64,000 nucleotides of DNA from Isoetes taiwanensis. Lineage: Eukaryota; Streptophyta; Lycopodiopsida; Isoetales; Isoetaceae. Within the stretch, counting starts at the first letter, position 1. Each line of letters starts with the position of its first letter. The notes under the pieces were generated by a model, which ran no database searches, was not told the DNA's origin, and saw nothing but the letters and a program-made list of their open reading frames with translations. Below, in pieces: positions 1-11,583 of this stretch. The position numbers and the translations under genes are program-made. The stretch covers positions 6,448,945 through 6,512,944 of the forward strand of contig JAJEKV010000008.1 in assembly GCA_021234155.1 (NCBI GenBank), in the 5' to 3' direction.

Positions 1-1034
1 AATGCAATAACATGGTGCATTTTACTTCTTTTTTTTGCTTTCTCCTCCCTTGCCTCTCCGTAATACACGCCAGCTTGGGATTACTGTACAGGCCAAGTGC
101 CATCACCGGAGCTCCAGAAAGACGTCTACATCCGCCATAACCCCGCGAAGAAAATTAAAAAAAAAAGGAACATTATAAAGCTAGGTGACGTGGTCGTGAC
201 GACGTGGAGCACATAATGTATGTAATCCCAGTTGGTGTGGTATTACGCACCGTTGGCGGCGCCGCCTCGCGGATTATCCTCCAGAATATTCGAGGGGGAG
301 ATTTTGCCTTATAAGAATGGTAGGTTTTGTTTATAGATTTATTATTATCTTTATCTTGAAGGAACCTTTGGCTCTCTCCTTCCTTTCTTTTGGCATCCTT
401 TAGATTTATGGATCCACAAGGGATTGTGATGCTTGTTTATAATTGCTTGTCGTGGAAGAAGCCCTATTTTGCATGGCCAACTTCGTGGCCTTCTTTTCTA
501 TGGATAGAGTATTCAAGGACAAAAATCTGTCAAATCTAATGGTTTTTTGCAGTAGCATCTTCAGTCGTCGTATTATGAAAGTAAGCCAGTCCATAACTAA
601 GCAGTTTAGTGTATTGTTTGGTGTCTTCATTCTTGAAAATTTTCTAGGGTTTAGCAGATACTCTTTCCAAGCCTATGTTCATGATTCTTTTATGCCAGAT
701 AATCACCTTAACGCATGGTATAGGCACTGGCTCTCTTATGTTATTTCATCGTTGGTTTCTCCAGTTCGAAATGGATCATTTATATGACCCCATTTTATGT
801 AAATGCTTCTGTTACATTAGTACTTAAGAGTCTTCAATTCACAAACAAAGATAGCTTAGATTTGTTTCTTTCATAATCTAGGGAGAGTGATTTTCTGCTT
901 CTAAGAATCTATTATTGCATATTTTTTATCTAGTGGACCTTTTCTCTAGATGTGATTGACATGTATATGACTTAAGATGACTCGAATCAAAACCATTGCT
1001 ACTTTTGCAGTGGTTGTCCAGGTATTTAGCGCTG
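1..1034. other. Left edge, no supported gene
   Basis: I see no convincing gene here. Overlapping ORFs on both strands at about 406-787 lack recognisable motifs and shadow each other. The stretch is AT-rich with an A-rich run near 150 and a GC-rich patch near 245-285. It ends where the truncated Copia begins. Confidence 0.5.
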
Positions 1035-1040
1035 CTGGAT

Positions 1041-2754
1041 TTATTTATTAGGAGACAAAAGTAATGAACTACCTTTTCTTGGTATAGCTCCTAACATTGA
1101 GTGGTCCACAAACATCTGTGTGCACAACTTCCAATGGTGCTTCAGCCCGTTTAGTTTGTTTCTGAAATGGCAGTCTTGTGCTTTTCCCAAGCATGCATCC
1201 CCTGCAAATGAAATTCTTGTATTCTGTTTTATCACTTGTAATATATCCAAGCTTGCTCAAGGTTCTTACATTATTAATATTCGTGTGGCCAAGACGTTCA
1301 TGCCAGGTTCTTAGATTTGAAATTGTCACATTGTTAATTGTTGGCATATGTTCTGTCACATCCGATTCAAACAAATCTCCAACTCTTTTTGCCAAAAAAC
1401 AAATTTTATTATCCTTCTCAACCATATAAAAGAGTTTTTCAAAGGACACTTTAAAACCCAAATCCACTAACTGCCTCACTGAAATTAAATTTTTAACTAT
1501 TCTAGGGACTCATAGCACTTTTTCCACTCTATTGGCTCTCCTTGCAAATTGTACAGTTTTAGCATTCCTGCAACTTCAACTTCTTTGATTCTTCCATCTC
1601 CAGGTCTGATCCGTCTTGAAAACTGCTTCTCATCCTTCTTTGTAAGCAAATTTGAATCCCCTAAGATTTTTCTTTCAGCTCCTGAATCTAAAACAAACAA
1701 TAATTTTAAATCTTTATCTTTACTTGAAATGTTAGAAAAAGCATTGATTACCTCTTCTTCTGAGTCACTTTCTTCATTTTCTTTCACAACAATATTTGTA
1801 CTTGCTGGCCTGATACCTTTGCCTTTTTCCTTCTCAACACCCCCCCAATTACCTTTGCCCCTACCTCTTCCTCGGCCTCTTCTAAGATTCCTTGGGCTGG
1901 GATACTTTGTAGACAAGTGTCTACTCCACCACAAGTATACCAGGTCTTTGTGGTTTGCTTCCATTTTGGGCAATTGAATTTCAAGTGGCCTACCTCTCCA
2001 CAGCCATAACATGGCCCAACCTGTCTATTTCTGCCTTCAACAGAGCTCTTCCCCTTGCTTATCATCAGCACCTCGACTGTATCCTCGTCTTCTTCATCAA
2101 TATCTTCCATCACATACTTCTGCTCAATTTATGTTTGAGCTATATGCTCAGCCTCCTCTCTTGTTTTAGCAACAGTACGTATAAGTGTAGCCAAATGTTC
2201 AAACTTAGAAAACATTCTGGAGATGGCCAAAATCTGATGGCTTACTGACATGGTTACACCAGCAGCCTCCAAGTCCGCATACAGTGAATCAAATCTTTGA
2301 AACATATTTATTTTCTCATCAAATTTAATTTTTCTGATCTCCTTTTCTAATACATCTATCTGAGATGAGCTTTTATCTTGATATGTCTTTATTAAGTACT
2401 TCCAAGCATCTTTGGGATGGAAGTCTCTCAATTTCAGCATTATACATGGTGCCACCTTACACATAGTAATTGCTTTGGCCTGTCCTACTTTCAGATCTTC
2501 ACTAAGCAAATCACTATTATGGCTTCCTCCCTTTGATTTAGCAGTAGAGTCATCTGATTTGGCAGATACTGTTTCACCTATTGGAGTTGTAGGAGAACTG
2601 CTTGCTTCTTCTGCTACAGTAGCATTTGGCTCAATGACGTACCATAGTCCTTCAAATTGCAGCACTTCTTTAATTTTCTCTTTCCATATTTGAAAGCCTC
2701 CAACTGAAAAACCTCAACTAATCCCAACAGAGTTGCTCCAAACCTTGTGGACAT
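1041..2754 (-). pseudogene. Truncated Copia gag-pol (family A)
   Basis: This is the 5' half of a Ty1/Copia polyprotein read on the minus strand in several frames. Gag starts at the ATG at 2754 (MSTRFGA), shifts frame near 2700, and continues through the UBN2/retrotran_gag region containing SSSQIDVLEK. A CCHC zinc knuckle follows (CYGCGEVGHLKFNC, near 2025-1985). The protease-like part has LDSGA near 1690. The GAG-pre-integrase segment has TWHERLGH and the HHCC-type cysteines CRGC. The integrase core starts (VVHTDVCGPLN) but is cut off just after YTKK near 1070. Reverse transcriptase and RNase H are absent. The gag opening matches the Copia gag at 57,034, so both belong to one family, in opposite orientation. 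The frameshifts and truncation mean it is dead. The domain calls are secure; the exact breakpoint near 1040 is approximate. Confidence 0.9.
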
Positions 2755-2765
2755 TGTTAGATAAT

Positions 2766-2777
2766 GCTCTGATACCA
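2766..2777 (-). promoter_or_regulatory. Primer-binding site of Copia A
   Basis: Read on the minus strand the sequence is TGGTATCAGAGC, complementary to the 3' end of initiator tRNA-Met, the standard plant Copia primer. It lies 12 bases upstream of the gag ATG at 2754, at the inner edge of the LTR remnant. Confidence 0.88.
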
Positions 2778-2778
2778 A

Positions 2779-2877
2779 TGAAAGGTAATAGTGGATCTAA
2801 CTAGAGTTTGCTCAATGCAAACAACTTAAAAGAATAGTTATTTATTTAACCCAGCCACAATGTCACATAATAGAATA
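2779..2877 (-). mobile_element. LTR remnant of Copia A
   Basis: These about 100 bases lie where the 5' LTR end should be, directly outside the primer-binding site. The LTR is cut short by the Helitron-type terminus at 2878, so only its inner end survives. No matching 3' LTR is visible to the left. Confidence 0.5.
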
Positions 2878-2905
2878 CTAGTTATGGTGCCCGGCATTGC
2901 CAGGC
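2878..2905 (-). mobile_element. Helitron-type 3' terminus
   Basis: On the minus strand a GC-rich hairpin (plus-strand span 2889-2905, arms GCCTGGC / GCCGGGC) is followed by ACCATAA and CTAG and then a T. Plant Helitrons end in a short hairpin about 10 bases before CTRR and insert between A and T. The element would extend to the right from here. Its 5' end was not found. Related ends occur at 29,638 and 55,350. Confidence 0.6.
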
Positions 2906-3056
2906 TTTAGTAACAATTTGAGGAGGTGGTTTCGTTGTTGGCTAGAGTAATATAACCTGACTTTTAGGGGGCAAATGTAATATAGAGAAAGCCTTTAAGA
3001 TTCAAAAATAAAGAATCATTGTGCATAAAATTATGGATTTGGTCTCCGATGTTGAA

Positions 3057-4177
3057 CTATACAAATGTTATAGGACATTGTTTCTGTTTATATGCGAGCT
3101 TTAGCAAAGATGAGCTTTGGTAGTGGTGGGATGGGAGGTAGGAGGCAGTGGGATTGTGGAAGTGGAGGTGAGAGCCAATGGAAATGTGGAAAGGGGGGCT
3201 GACATCGGTACTGACATAGGAGTAGTGGGATGAGATATATATGGTAGCACTGCTATGGATAGGCACCCTCTCAATGTAAAGATCCACATCAACAGATGTA
3301 TACGGGAGGAATGAAGTACTAGGACATAGAGATGTTCCAACAAGTGTACGTGAGGGGGCCATATAATCTCTGTCATCCTCCATAGTAGATGAAGTGGAGG
3401 GACAAGCAAGTCCTAGTTGTAATGCATAATTTATCATAGCTCCTGCCTCTTGTATGCCCTGTACTAGAAAATGATGTCCAAGACCCAGACAACCCTCCTT
3501 AATCATGCCCTCTGTTACTGCATGACCTGAGGCTACTATACCATCAAATACAAAATCCTCAGCTACCTTGATATCCTCACCCTTCTCAATCCTATCGTCT
3601 GCTGTCCCTGTATGTAATGAGTCTATTAGAGCATCATGAGCCACCTCAAGATCCTTCTCCTCCTCAACATGCTTATGCCTATGTCTCCTCGTGAGCCTAA
3701 CCTCTGTCTCTCATCTATGCGTCTCTGCCCCAGCTGCACACACATCCAAGAGCCTCTGTACTTGCTCATCCATCCACGGATCCCTTCCCTGCAGAGCAGC
3801 CCATGCTAGCTCTAGTGGTGGCAGTGTCTGCTCCATCTTTCTCCACTCTATAATCATCCGTGTGTGTGCTCTAGCCCTATACTTCCTCTCTTGCTGGCTA
3901 ATCAAGTAATCTGCTTTGCTACACCGCTCTTGTCCACGCATGTGGCTCTTCTCCCTTTCTTTTTCGCAGGGGCATCCTCATGCCTCGTACGTGCACCTCA
4001 TGCACGAGGAACCCAAGGCACCTCACTGTGCTTATCCCTCTGATGGATAGCTACCCCCTGCATCGTCATCCCCAAATACCCCTCCCCACCATGGTCATGG
4101 GTATGGATGCACCCATCATATATGCAAAACCACATGTCCTGAGATATGGCAAACTGCCCATGTATAGTCATCGTTAG
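3057..4177 (-). pseudogene. Unrecognised decayed ORFs
   Basis: Minus-strand reading frames run from about 4177 to 3057, broken by several stops. The middle part (3941-3711) is charged and helical (ERKYRARAHTR, DPWMDEQVQRLLDV). The distal part (3644-3057) has an acidic start and a long Ser/Thr/His/Pro-rich tail (ISSHYSYVSTDVSPP). No family is recognised. The position just inside a Helitron-type 3' end suggests a decayed transposon ORF or captured gene. The plus-strand ORFs over the same stretch look like shadows. Confidence 0.3.
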
Positions 4178-4732
4178 ACGACGTATCTTTCATAACCCGT
4201 TATGCACAACCCTAATTCAAACACAAATATTAATGCTAAGATGAGAGGCTACTACGATTTTAAAAGGAAATTTGAGAAATTTATATCTTACCCTATATAC
4301 TTCTTACGATCTAAATCTATTGTAATACCTCTTATGACCTAAATCTATTGTCTAGGAAAGAAGAACATTATAATACCCACACTTTAGCACCCCAGGTCAT
4401 ATGTCTGGATGGCATCGCCACACCACCTCCCTCTTGCTGTGAGTCTTTTGTAGCCATCCCTATGATAAAGCGCTAGAAAAATCATGTTTTAGTTAGAAGA
4501 CCATAAATATTATATGCACACAATTAAACATTTGCAAATACATCTTATTAACCATATATACACTCTTAAGCTAATGTAAATCCACACGAAGTCGAGTGTA
4601 CAATTGCTTTTTGTTTTAATATTAAGCAACAAGCTCGAGTCTTAGTTTTATCCTGATATTAATCACAGTTTCATTAAATATGGACAATACCTTGAATTGT
4701 GGACTTTTTATAAAACAGACGCTTCGATAACA
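4178..4732. other. AT-rich spacer
   Basis: No coding signal. It contains one short internal duplication (the 'ctaaatctattgt' unit at about 4309 and 4343) and otherwise AT-rich sequence leading to the 3' end of the transposase pseudogene. Confidence 0.5.
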
Positions 4733-7700
4733 CTAACATACATCCCCGGCAAGTGCCGCGTATGCTTCTGCAACAAGCGTAGGAATCTTGACAGTGTTTG
4801 GTAGCTTCTTCTTATTCGAAGGACTCCAAGCATAGTCGATACTCTCTATCTCAATGCGGTCACTAGCAGTCGTCGGCCTCCATCTCTTCTTCCAACAATT
4901 GACATAGTTGGACATCTGGTTCCTAACAGGGACAGGCTCCCACCAAGTGACCTGGATAGTCTCGAAGTTGTCTTTCTTATCATCCATTTGGGGTTCCTCT
5001 GTAGCATATCCTAGCCATGTTGGGCACAAGACATCATCAATACAAACATGCCCTTCTTCAAATCCTTGAATGGATTGAATTCTGGTACGGGCTTATCCTT
5101 CAATGGACCAACATAAGCAGGAGTGATGGTTGCAATTGGCTCCACCACAGCCACCACATCAGGTATGTCAAGTCTATCTTGCCTAGTGCGCGGCCAAAAG
5201 TCCTCGTAAGGATCTTCCACGTTGGTGATGTTACCCAGATGCTGCAAGAGTCCCATCCAATATTCAATTGTCGCCGTAAATTGTGCTGTATATTTGGCCG
5301 TCTCTGGTGTGCCCTTCCTATTCGTCGAGCATGCGATCCAATGGAGGATATGCTTATGGATACTGTTTCGGAGCTGACCAATGTCTTTCACCGAGGTCTT
5401 AGGTGCTAACATCTTCGGATTTCCAGATGGCATTAGGGGTTTTCCATTCTCTCCTTCTTTCCACATTCTTATTCTAGCAGCAGGTAACCAATCCACGAAC
5501 GTAGGACGAGCCTTATGGTACATGACAGGCCAGTCACCATTCATAGCAAATCTAAAGGTCAGAGGCTCAGTGTGACCAGTCAATCTATCTTCCCCATCAG
5601 GGATATACCCTTCTATAAAACCTTTCCAATCTGGAACCTTATCAACAAGATATGGCACTGGCGTGTTGAGATTGCACGTATGAAATTCATACAACTCGGG
5701 CATGGTTAGCACTTCGGCTTTCTTCAAGGTAGATGAAAAATTACCAAACATAGCATCTATATCATCATGAGTATGGCCAGGCATCATAAAACCTAACTCA
5801 ATCTCCTCGAAAACACCGAGATATACAAGGTATGAAAGATATGAGAATACATACCTATTTTTGTTTTGTCCAGATGCATTGTCTAGTTGCAACATCAATT
5901 GCTTCAATGAGGGTCCCTCCGGTTGAGGGAGGGCAACGGGGATGCTCTTGCCAGATAGCGACAACTTGGACGCTAGCGCGGTGGTGTCACGTAAGGCCCT
6001 TGCCCAATCTGAGACTGATGGATCAGACAATGCAAGATGGCCTCCTGCAAACTCATTAGGCAGCTCCAACTTTTCAAAATACTATTCAAGGAACCTACGT
6101 GGAAGTTGGAGTCGTCTGACCACAGATCCAAAGCAAAATTTCCATAGGACCCTCTCCCATGGCCGTGGGTAAGTGCACCTGTCAATGAAGTCTTTAGCTT
6201 ATCTAGTCTCCAAAGGGACTTCACGGATTGTAGCAACTTTGGAATCATAGTCTTTGCCTAATCCATTTTGTCGTGAATGATACATACATAGTCTCCAGGA
6301 TGCCTGTGGGATAACAGTCTTCATGACCAGTACTGGGTGCGACATGATTGCTGCTCTAGTCTATGTGCCCTTCTCTGATCATGCAATATTCTCCTTTCAG
6401 CCTCATCCTTGGTCTTCAACAGCTTCGTCCGGATAACCTCGCAAGTGTCACACTTGGAGAATGCAATCTTCTTAGCAATACTGACGTCCTTGAAGCTACG
6501 TCTCCACGTTCTATGAAATCCTGTCGGAGACACCTTCTTGCCTGTGAGTGCCATCACTTCAGTGTTGACCTCTTCGAGAATGCAGGTCTTCGTAAACATA
6601 GCAGGCAACTTTCTCACATTTTCTCGAATCCCATCATCATTCCTCCTGCTACAGTGAGGTAAGGATTCACAATTTTCCTTCACAAACATAGAAAAAGCAG
6701 CCTCTGAGGCCAAGGTCGCGGCACGTGCTTTCATCGTGCCTGAATTGCCATGCTCAGCCTTTCGAGCACCGGAGCGGAATTGTGCCTTCCACTTGAGATA
6801 CCCTGACTTTGAAATCCCAAGACCAAGGTACCAAGCTCTCTCACAGACACTGACGCCTTGCAAGACTAGCCGATGTACTCTTCTACCCTTTATATTGTTG
6901 CCTAACATATCATACACAAAAGTGGTCCTGTCACTCGATTTCATGGCAAAGAAATCCTTTCGCATGTTTATAGCTTGATCCCTACTGAATTTCTCACAAC
7001 ATCTCTGTTTGCAACACATGGTCTTCCTATACCTCAAGATGGATTCATTGGTTGTTAGCCGATCTATCTTTGGAGGCTTTGATGCTTTCTTTGACTGACG
7101 AGAATGGAAGGTGTATTTACGCTTCTCGTACTGCAGATGCTTCTCAAGCTCCGAGCTGCCCTGGCTCGACGTCGTATCATGTTGTTCCACTGGTGCTGCA
7201 CTTAAAATCTCCGACACCTTCACCCCAGAAACCCTAACTAGATCATTATTCCACCTCAAAAGCATGCCCGCTTTAGGTACTGTCAAACATGCCTGACACC
7301 GGAAGTTCACCTCTATCGGAGGGGGAAAGCCTTCAGTAACAGACACTCCTACGGTCTTCATACCCAAAAACTGGTCACATACTGCATCGTCTGGACCAAT
7401 GAAGGATATAAATCCCTTCGCTGCAGGGATGGCAGCACAAGAGTGAAAAATTTCGCAGTCAGTCTCCAGTAGTGTGTACCTAGTTAGCGACATAGTGTCT
7501 CTGTTGCTTCCCACTCGCTGTCTTTTGGATGCTGATGGCACGTCCACGACATTGGAGTCGTGACCATCACTTTCCCTCCAGAGAATGAAGGAACCTAGGG
7601 CCTCACCTAAGGTTCTTGCATCTGGAGTAGGCCAACAGAGAACATGATGCCCCTCAAACACAGCTAGAACACCAACACTCACAACTCCATCTGGGATGTC

Positions 7701-7781
7701 TTTAAAATGGCATCTATCCCTGGCTCCTATGGCTCCTTTGACACCAGCCCGACCGTCTTTGAATAGGTACACCTCCTGCAC
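4733..7781 (-). pseudogene. DDE-like (DUF7869-type) transposase, decayed
   Basis: Minus-strand coding region in three blocks. Block 1 (7781-6321, 486 codons) is basic and Cys-rich in its middle (CCKQRCCEKF), and its start sits on a strong splice acceptor (T7-GTGCAG at about 7777), so upstream exons are expected. A TGA at 6323-6321 is followed in the same frame by VCIIHDKMD, a TAG, then AKT. This is the first acidic site of the DUF7869-type RNase-H-like core (usual form D-x-MD-Q-x-KT). Block 2 (6248-about 6075) has LTGALTHGHG and DDSNFHV. A frameshift near 6070 leads to block 3 (to 5011) with LQLDNASGQNKNR and GHTHDDIDAMF, the second and third acidic sites. Another shift near 5025 leads to the tail with IQVTWWEPV. 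All three acidic positions survive, but two stops and two frameshifts make this copy inactive. The family assignment comes from motif memory and the transposase role is inferred. Confidence 0.72.
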
Positions 7782-7804
7782 AAAAAAATGAATCAGTTTT
7801 AGAG

Positions 7805-8305
7805 CAAAGTTGTAGCAGATGGTCCTTAGCAGGTGAAATTGGGCGGGCGCCCAATTTGCTCCCTGTTGTAGTGGTCCTCAGCGGATCAAATTGGGAACCC
7901 GCCCAATTTGTTCCCAGTTGTAGTCGTCCTTGGCAGGTGAAATTGGGCACCCGCCCAATTTGCTCCCTGCTGTAGTCGTCCCTGCTGCTCCCTGTTGTAG
8001 TGGTCTTCAGGAGTTGAATTTGGGCACCCACCCAATTTGCTCCCTATAGTGATGGTCTTTAGAAGTTGAAATTGGGCACCCGCCCAATTTGCTCCCTGTT
8101 GCAGTGTTCCTTAGCAGGTGAAATTGGGCGGGCGCCCAATTTGCTCCTTGTTGTAGTGGTCCTTAGCAGTTGTAATTGGGCACCCGCCCAATTTGCTCTC
8201 TGTTGCAGTGGTCCTTAGCAGGTGAAATTGGGCAGGCGCGCCTAATTTGTTCCTTGTTGTAGTGGTCTTTAGCAGTTCTAATTGGGCACCCGCCCAATTT
8301 GCCAG
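7805..8305. repeat. 52-bp minisatellite with palindromic core
   Basis: About nine to ten units start at 7836, 7888, 7940, about 8017, 8069, 8121, 8173, 8225 and 8279, so the period is 52 bp with one longer step. Each unit carries a palindrome built from CAAATTGGGC and its complement GCCCAATTTG around 2-4 variable bases, then a 'ctccctgttgtagtggtcc' linker. The array lies just upstream of the splice acceptor of the minus-strand transposase, so it may be intronic. Confidence 0.88.
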
Positions 8306-9766
8306 TACAGGAGGTCTATCTGCCCATATGTAGTTACTCAGGAATCAAATTAGGCACCCACCCTACTTGGCCTTGCACATCTACCTGGGTATGAAATTGA
8401 GCAAGGAACCCGATTTGCTAACCCAGCTGGAATTTAATTTGGCCATTCGCATCTACCTGGTGTGTCTAATTGGGTTGTAACCAGGACAGCTTCTATGCTA
8501 CCCCAGCTAGAATCTAGGCTACATCAGTTATGTTGGGGGGACCGCACATGCATCTCTCAAATTTCTATTTATTTCTCAAATCTTCTCATCAATAATGTTC
8601 TATACCAATCTAGGCATCTTAATATCAGCGCATGCAACCCACAGTGGCAAAGGGGCAAAAGTATGCTAGTGGGTATCAAAAAAACGCGGCCCCAGCACTT
8701 AGATCAGCACCCTGGATGTACTATTCTATCATAGTATTCCACTTGTTATTAGTTGGAGTTGTTACATATTTCTATTGATTACCTAATTACCATGTGCTAG
8801 TACCAGTAACACCTTAAACAAGCTGCCATATGGGGTGCTATATGAGTGCTGTCAGCATGTGTCCGGACGCCTGCTTTTGATACCCACCAGCATACTTTTG
8901 CCCAAAGAATAAACGTATAAACCGAAAGAAATTTACCTTTGGTGAAGTGCACGCCATCCGCTGAACAAGTAGCCGCCCAAGAATGTGAGAGAACGAAATG
9001 GCTTAGCCGCTCCGCTTCCTTGAGACTAATTCAAAATTCAAATCTCCCACGAGAGTTTGATTGGGCGGGCGGGCGCGTAATATAAATTCAAATTCAAATT
9101 CGGGCGGGCCCGTAATTCAAATTCGGGCGGGACCGTAATTTTAAATTCAAAATCGAGCGGGCGGCCCGTAATATAAATTTAAAATTGGGCGGGCCGCGTG
9201 AGAATTCCAAATTTAAAATTTAAAATTTAAATTCCACGACGTCTATATTAATTTAAAAATCCGCATTTAATGTTTCGGGCACATTTATTGCAAAAGTCTA
9301 TCTTTATTGTTATTTGTTTTGGTCTATATTTAGTTAAAAAGGTCTATGTAAAAGGCTCTTCATTTGCATGGCTGCCACTTGTCATTCACCTGTTCAATCT
9401 CACCGCCCATTCCTTTTCGCTTGCTCATTCATTCCTTTCCGACAACAGTTGCCTGTAGTCTTATTCTCTGAGGATCACGATACGCCTATCGTCTTCAAAG
9501 TGATTGCGCCTCCCATCATATCTTCTAAGCGCCCTCTCTGAGCATCCAAGCGCCACTGCTTTTCATGGAACGTCGACCCTCGAAGGCAGGAAAAGGTACT
9601 GCTTTTTTGTTCAGCTTTAGTTTATTATATTACTGCAGGCGATAAGCCACTGGCCATTTGCATTCTTGCCCTAAATGAAATTCTCAGCTATCCTACATCC
9701 ATCATTTTTTGTTTCTATGCTTCTAAACCCTCTGGCGCGCACCTCTGGCCGCTTGGTTGTTACTAA
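8306..9766. other. Spacer with GC/AT alternating block
   Basis: No supported gene. Degenerate versions of the palindromic unit trail off to about 8480. At 9055-9235, GC-only blocks (gggcgggc, gggcggcccg) alternate with AT-only blocks (ataaattcaaattc, taaatttaaa), giving strong local compositional swings and many short inverted repeats. This could be a subterminal or terminal region of a mobile element, but no TIR pair was found. Confidence 0.45.
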
Positions 9767-10325
9767 GTACCTCAGAAGTTGTGTCCTCTGCACCAAATAA
9801 CCCTCTGGCCCATTGCATCTTTCTAAGTACCTCAGAAGCTGTGTCCTCTGCACCAAATAACCCTCTGGCCCATTGCATCTTTCTAAGTACCTCAGAAGCT
9901 GTGTCCTCTGCACCAAATAACCCTCTGGCCCATTGCATCTTTCTAAGTACCTCAGAAGCTGTGTCCTCTGCACCAAATAACCCTCGGCCCATTGCATCTT
10001 TCTAAGTACCTCGGAAGATGTGTCCTCTGCGCCAAATAACCCTCTCGCCCATTGCATCTTTCTAAGTACCTCGGAAGTCGTGGTCCTCTGCACCAAATAA
10101 CCCTCGGCCCATTGCATCTTTCTAAGTACCTCGGAAGCCGTGTGTCCTCTCGCACCAAATAACCCGTGGCCCATTGCATCTTTTTAAGTACCTCGGAACA
10201 CTGTGTCCTCTCAGACCAAATAACCCTCGCCCATTGCATCTTTCTAAGTACCTCAGAAGCTGTGTCCTCTGCACCAAATAACCCTCTGGCCCATTGCATC
10301 TTTCTAAGTACCACAGAAGCTGTTT
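9767..10325. repeat. 60-bp minisatellite
   Basis: About nine tandem units of exactly 60 bp, with three consecutive ones near 9787-9967 almost identical. Units to the right carry small indels. Because 60 is divisible by three, long ORFs are open on both strands (20-residue repeats such as SEVLRKMQWARGLFGAEDTA on the minus strand). This is a by-product of the period rather than evidence of a gene. Confidence 0.92.
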
Positions 10326-10379
10326 CCATGCATCCACACACCCTCTGCGGGTGCCGAAAAGCTGTTTCCATGCTTCTAA

Positions 10380-10885
10380 ATGTCCTCTGGGGTGGCAAAT
10401 TGGGCGGGCGCCCAATTTGGGACCCTCTTGCCTCTCTACGTGCTTCCAAACCTCCTCCGGTGCGGCAAATTGGGCGGACGCCCAATTTGTCAAACTCGCC
10501 TCCTTTCCTGCTTCCATTGCACTCCTCTGGGGTGGCAAATCGGGCGGGCACCCAATTTGGCACCCTTTTGGCTATTTCCCTGCTTCCAAATGTCCTCTGG
10601 TGTGGCAAATTGGGTGGGCGCCCAATTTGGGACCCTCTTCCCTCTCTCCGTGCTTCCAAACCTCCTCTGGTGCGGCAAATTGGGCGGATGCCCAATTTGT
10701 CACCCTCTTGCCTCTGTTCCTGCTTCGGAAACTCCTCTGGGGTGGCAAATCGGGCGGGCGCCCAATTTGGCACCCTCTTGGCTCTTTTCCTGCTTCCAAA
10801 TGTCCTCTGGGGTGGCAAATTGGGCGGACGCCCAATTTCGCACCCGGTCCTCTAGTGGGGCAAATTGGGCGCACGCCCAATTTGA
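10380..10885. repeat. 70-bp minisatellite with the same palindrome
   Basis: Units begin (at the AAATT of the palindrome) at 10398, 10467, 10537, 10607, 10677, 10747 and 10817, a period of 69-70 bp, with a shortened last unit at 10862. Each has arms CAAATTGGGCG and CGCCCAATTTG around a two-base spacer. The linker (cctctctccgtgcttcc...) differs from the 52-bp array at 7.8 kb, so only the palindromic core is shared. Confidence 0.92.
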
Positions 10886-10944
10886 TGTCCTAGGAACATT
10901 TAATTTTTCTGATGACACGGTTGTGGGCTTCTCTGTGCCTTTCT

Positions 10945-11583
10945 GTCCATCACTCTTTCTAGCAAGTCCATAACGTGACCTCAACCACGCCGTGTGATAG
11001 ACCTTTGGTTGGCTCTTTCCATGATATTCTGTATAAAGGGCTTTTGATCGATTTTGTTTGTGATCGAGTATCCACTGTCTAACTGTATTAAATCCATCAA
11101 TAATATCTCCCCGTTTGGTCAGTCCAGATTTCTCAAGGCTTTCGTAAGAAGCCAAGACCCAGCCCTTGGCTTGAGACGAATGTGGAGCCTCAGTGATGCT
11201 TGCATGCATTTGTAAGTTTCGAAGGGTAACCTGTATCCTTGAAATGACTTATCAAGCACGTCTTCCACGACAACATCTATCTCGTTGGCAACCTCAGTGC
11301 TCACATTCATGTCAATTGCTATGCCAGCATTCTGTGTCCTCCGAGTCCCGGGCTCAGCAAAGTACAAGCACAGATCCTTGAGATGATTTGTGCTAGAGCC
11401 AGGGTGGATTGGGCCTACATCTATGCATCATGAAAACTTATCGGCTACAGCAGTCATTAGCTCTGGGACGACTTCAATACCATTGAACTGAATGCTTGAA
11501 TCTGCTTCCTTTGCTGCAGCAAATGCCTGTGCCAACGGAGGGCCAGATCCAGGTACATGTGCAGTTTGCTTAGTTCTGGCCAT
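10945..11583 (-). pseudogene. ORF with histone H3-tail-like N-terminus
   Basis: Minus-strand ORF with an ATG at 11583-11581 in a strong context (ACCCATGGCC). The protein opens MARTKQTAHVPGSGPP. Residues 1-8 equal the start of histone H3 (Met plus A1-R2-T3-K4-Q5-T6-A7), after which similarity stops; K9 and the rest of the H3 tail are absent. The frame meets TGA at 11430-11428 after 51 codons, then stays open (GIAIDMNVSTEVANEIDVV) to about 11200. There it shifts into a second frame (FNTVRQWILDHKQNRSKAL) that reaches about 10,945 before running into the 70-bp minisatellite. No known fold is recognised beyond the tail. It is on the same strand as the transposase at 4.7-7.8 kb, whose first visible exon begins at a splice acceptor, so the two could be one split gene with the minisatellites in introns. 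That link is inference. Confidence 0.55.

Noticed and set aside
406-787. Overlapping 74- and 114-codon ORFs
   Set aside because: Opposite-strand overlap, AT-rich, no motifs and no splice or promoter context.
7805-10885. Regularly spaced repeats reminiscent of a CRISPR array
   Set aside because: The linkers between palindromes are themselves repeated, so there are no unique spacers. The context is plant nuclear DNA and no Cas genes are present.
9671-10893. Long ORFs on both strands across the 60- and 70-bp arrays
   Set aside because: They are open because of the repeat period, exist on both strands, and contain no domain.
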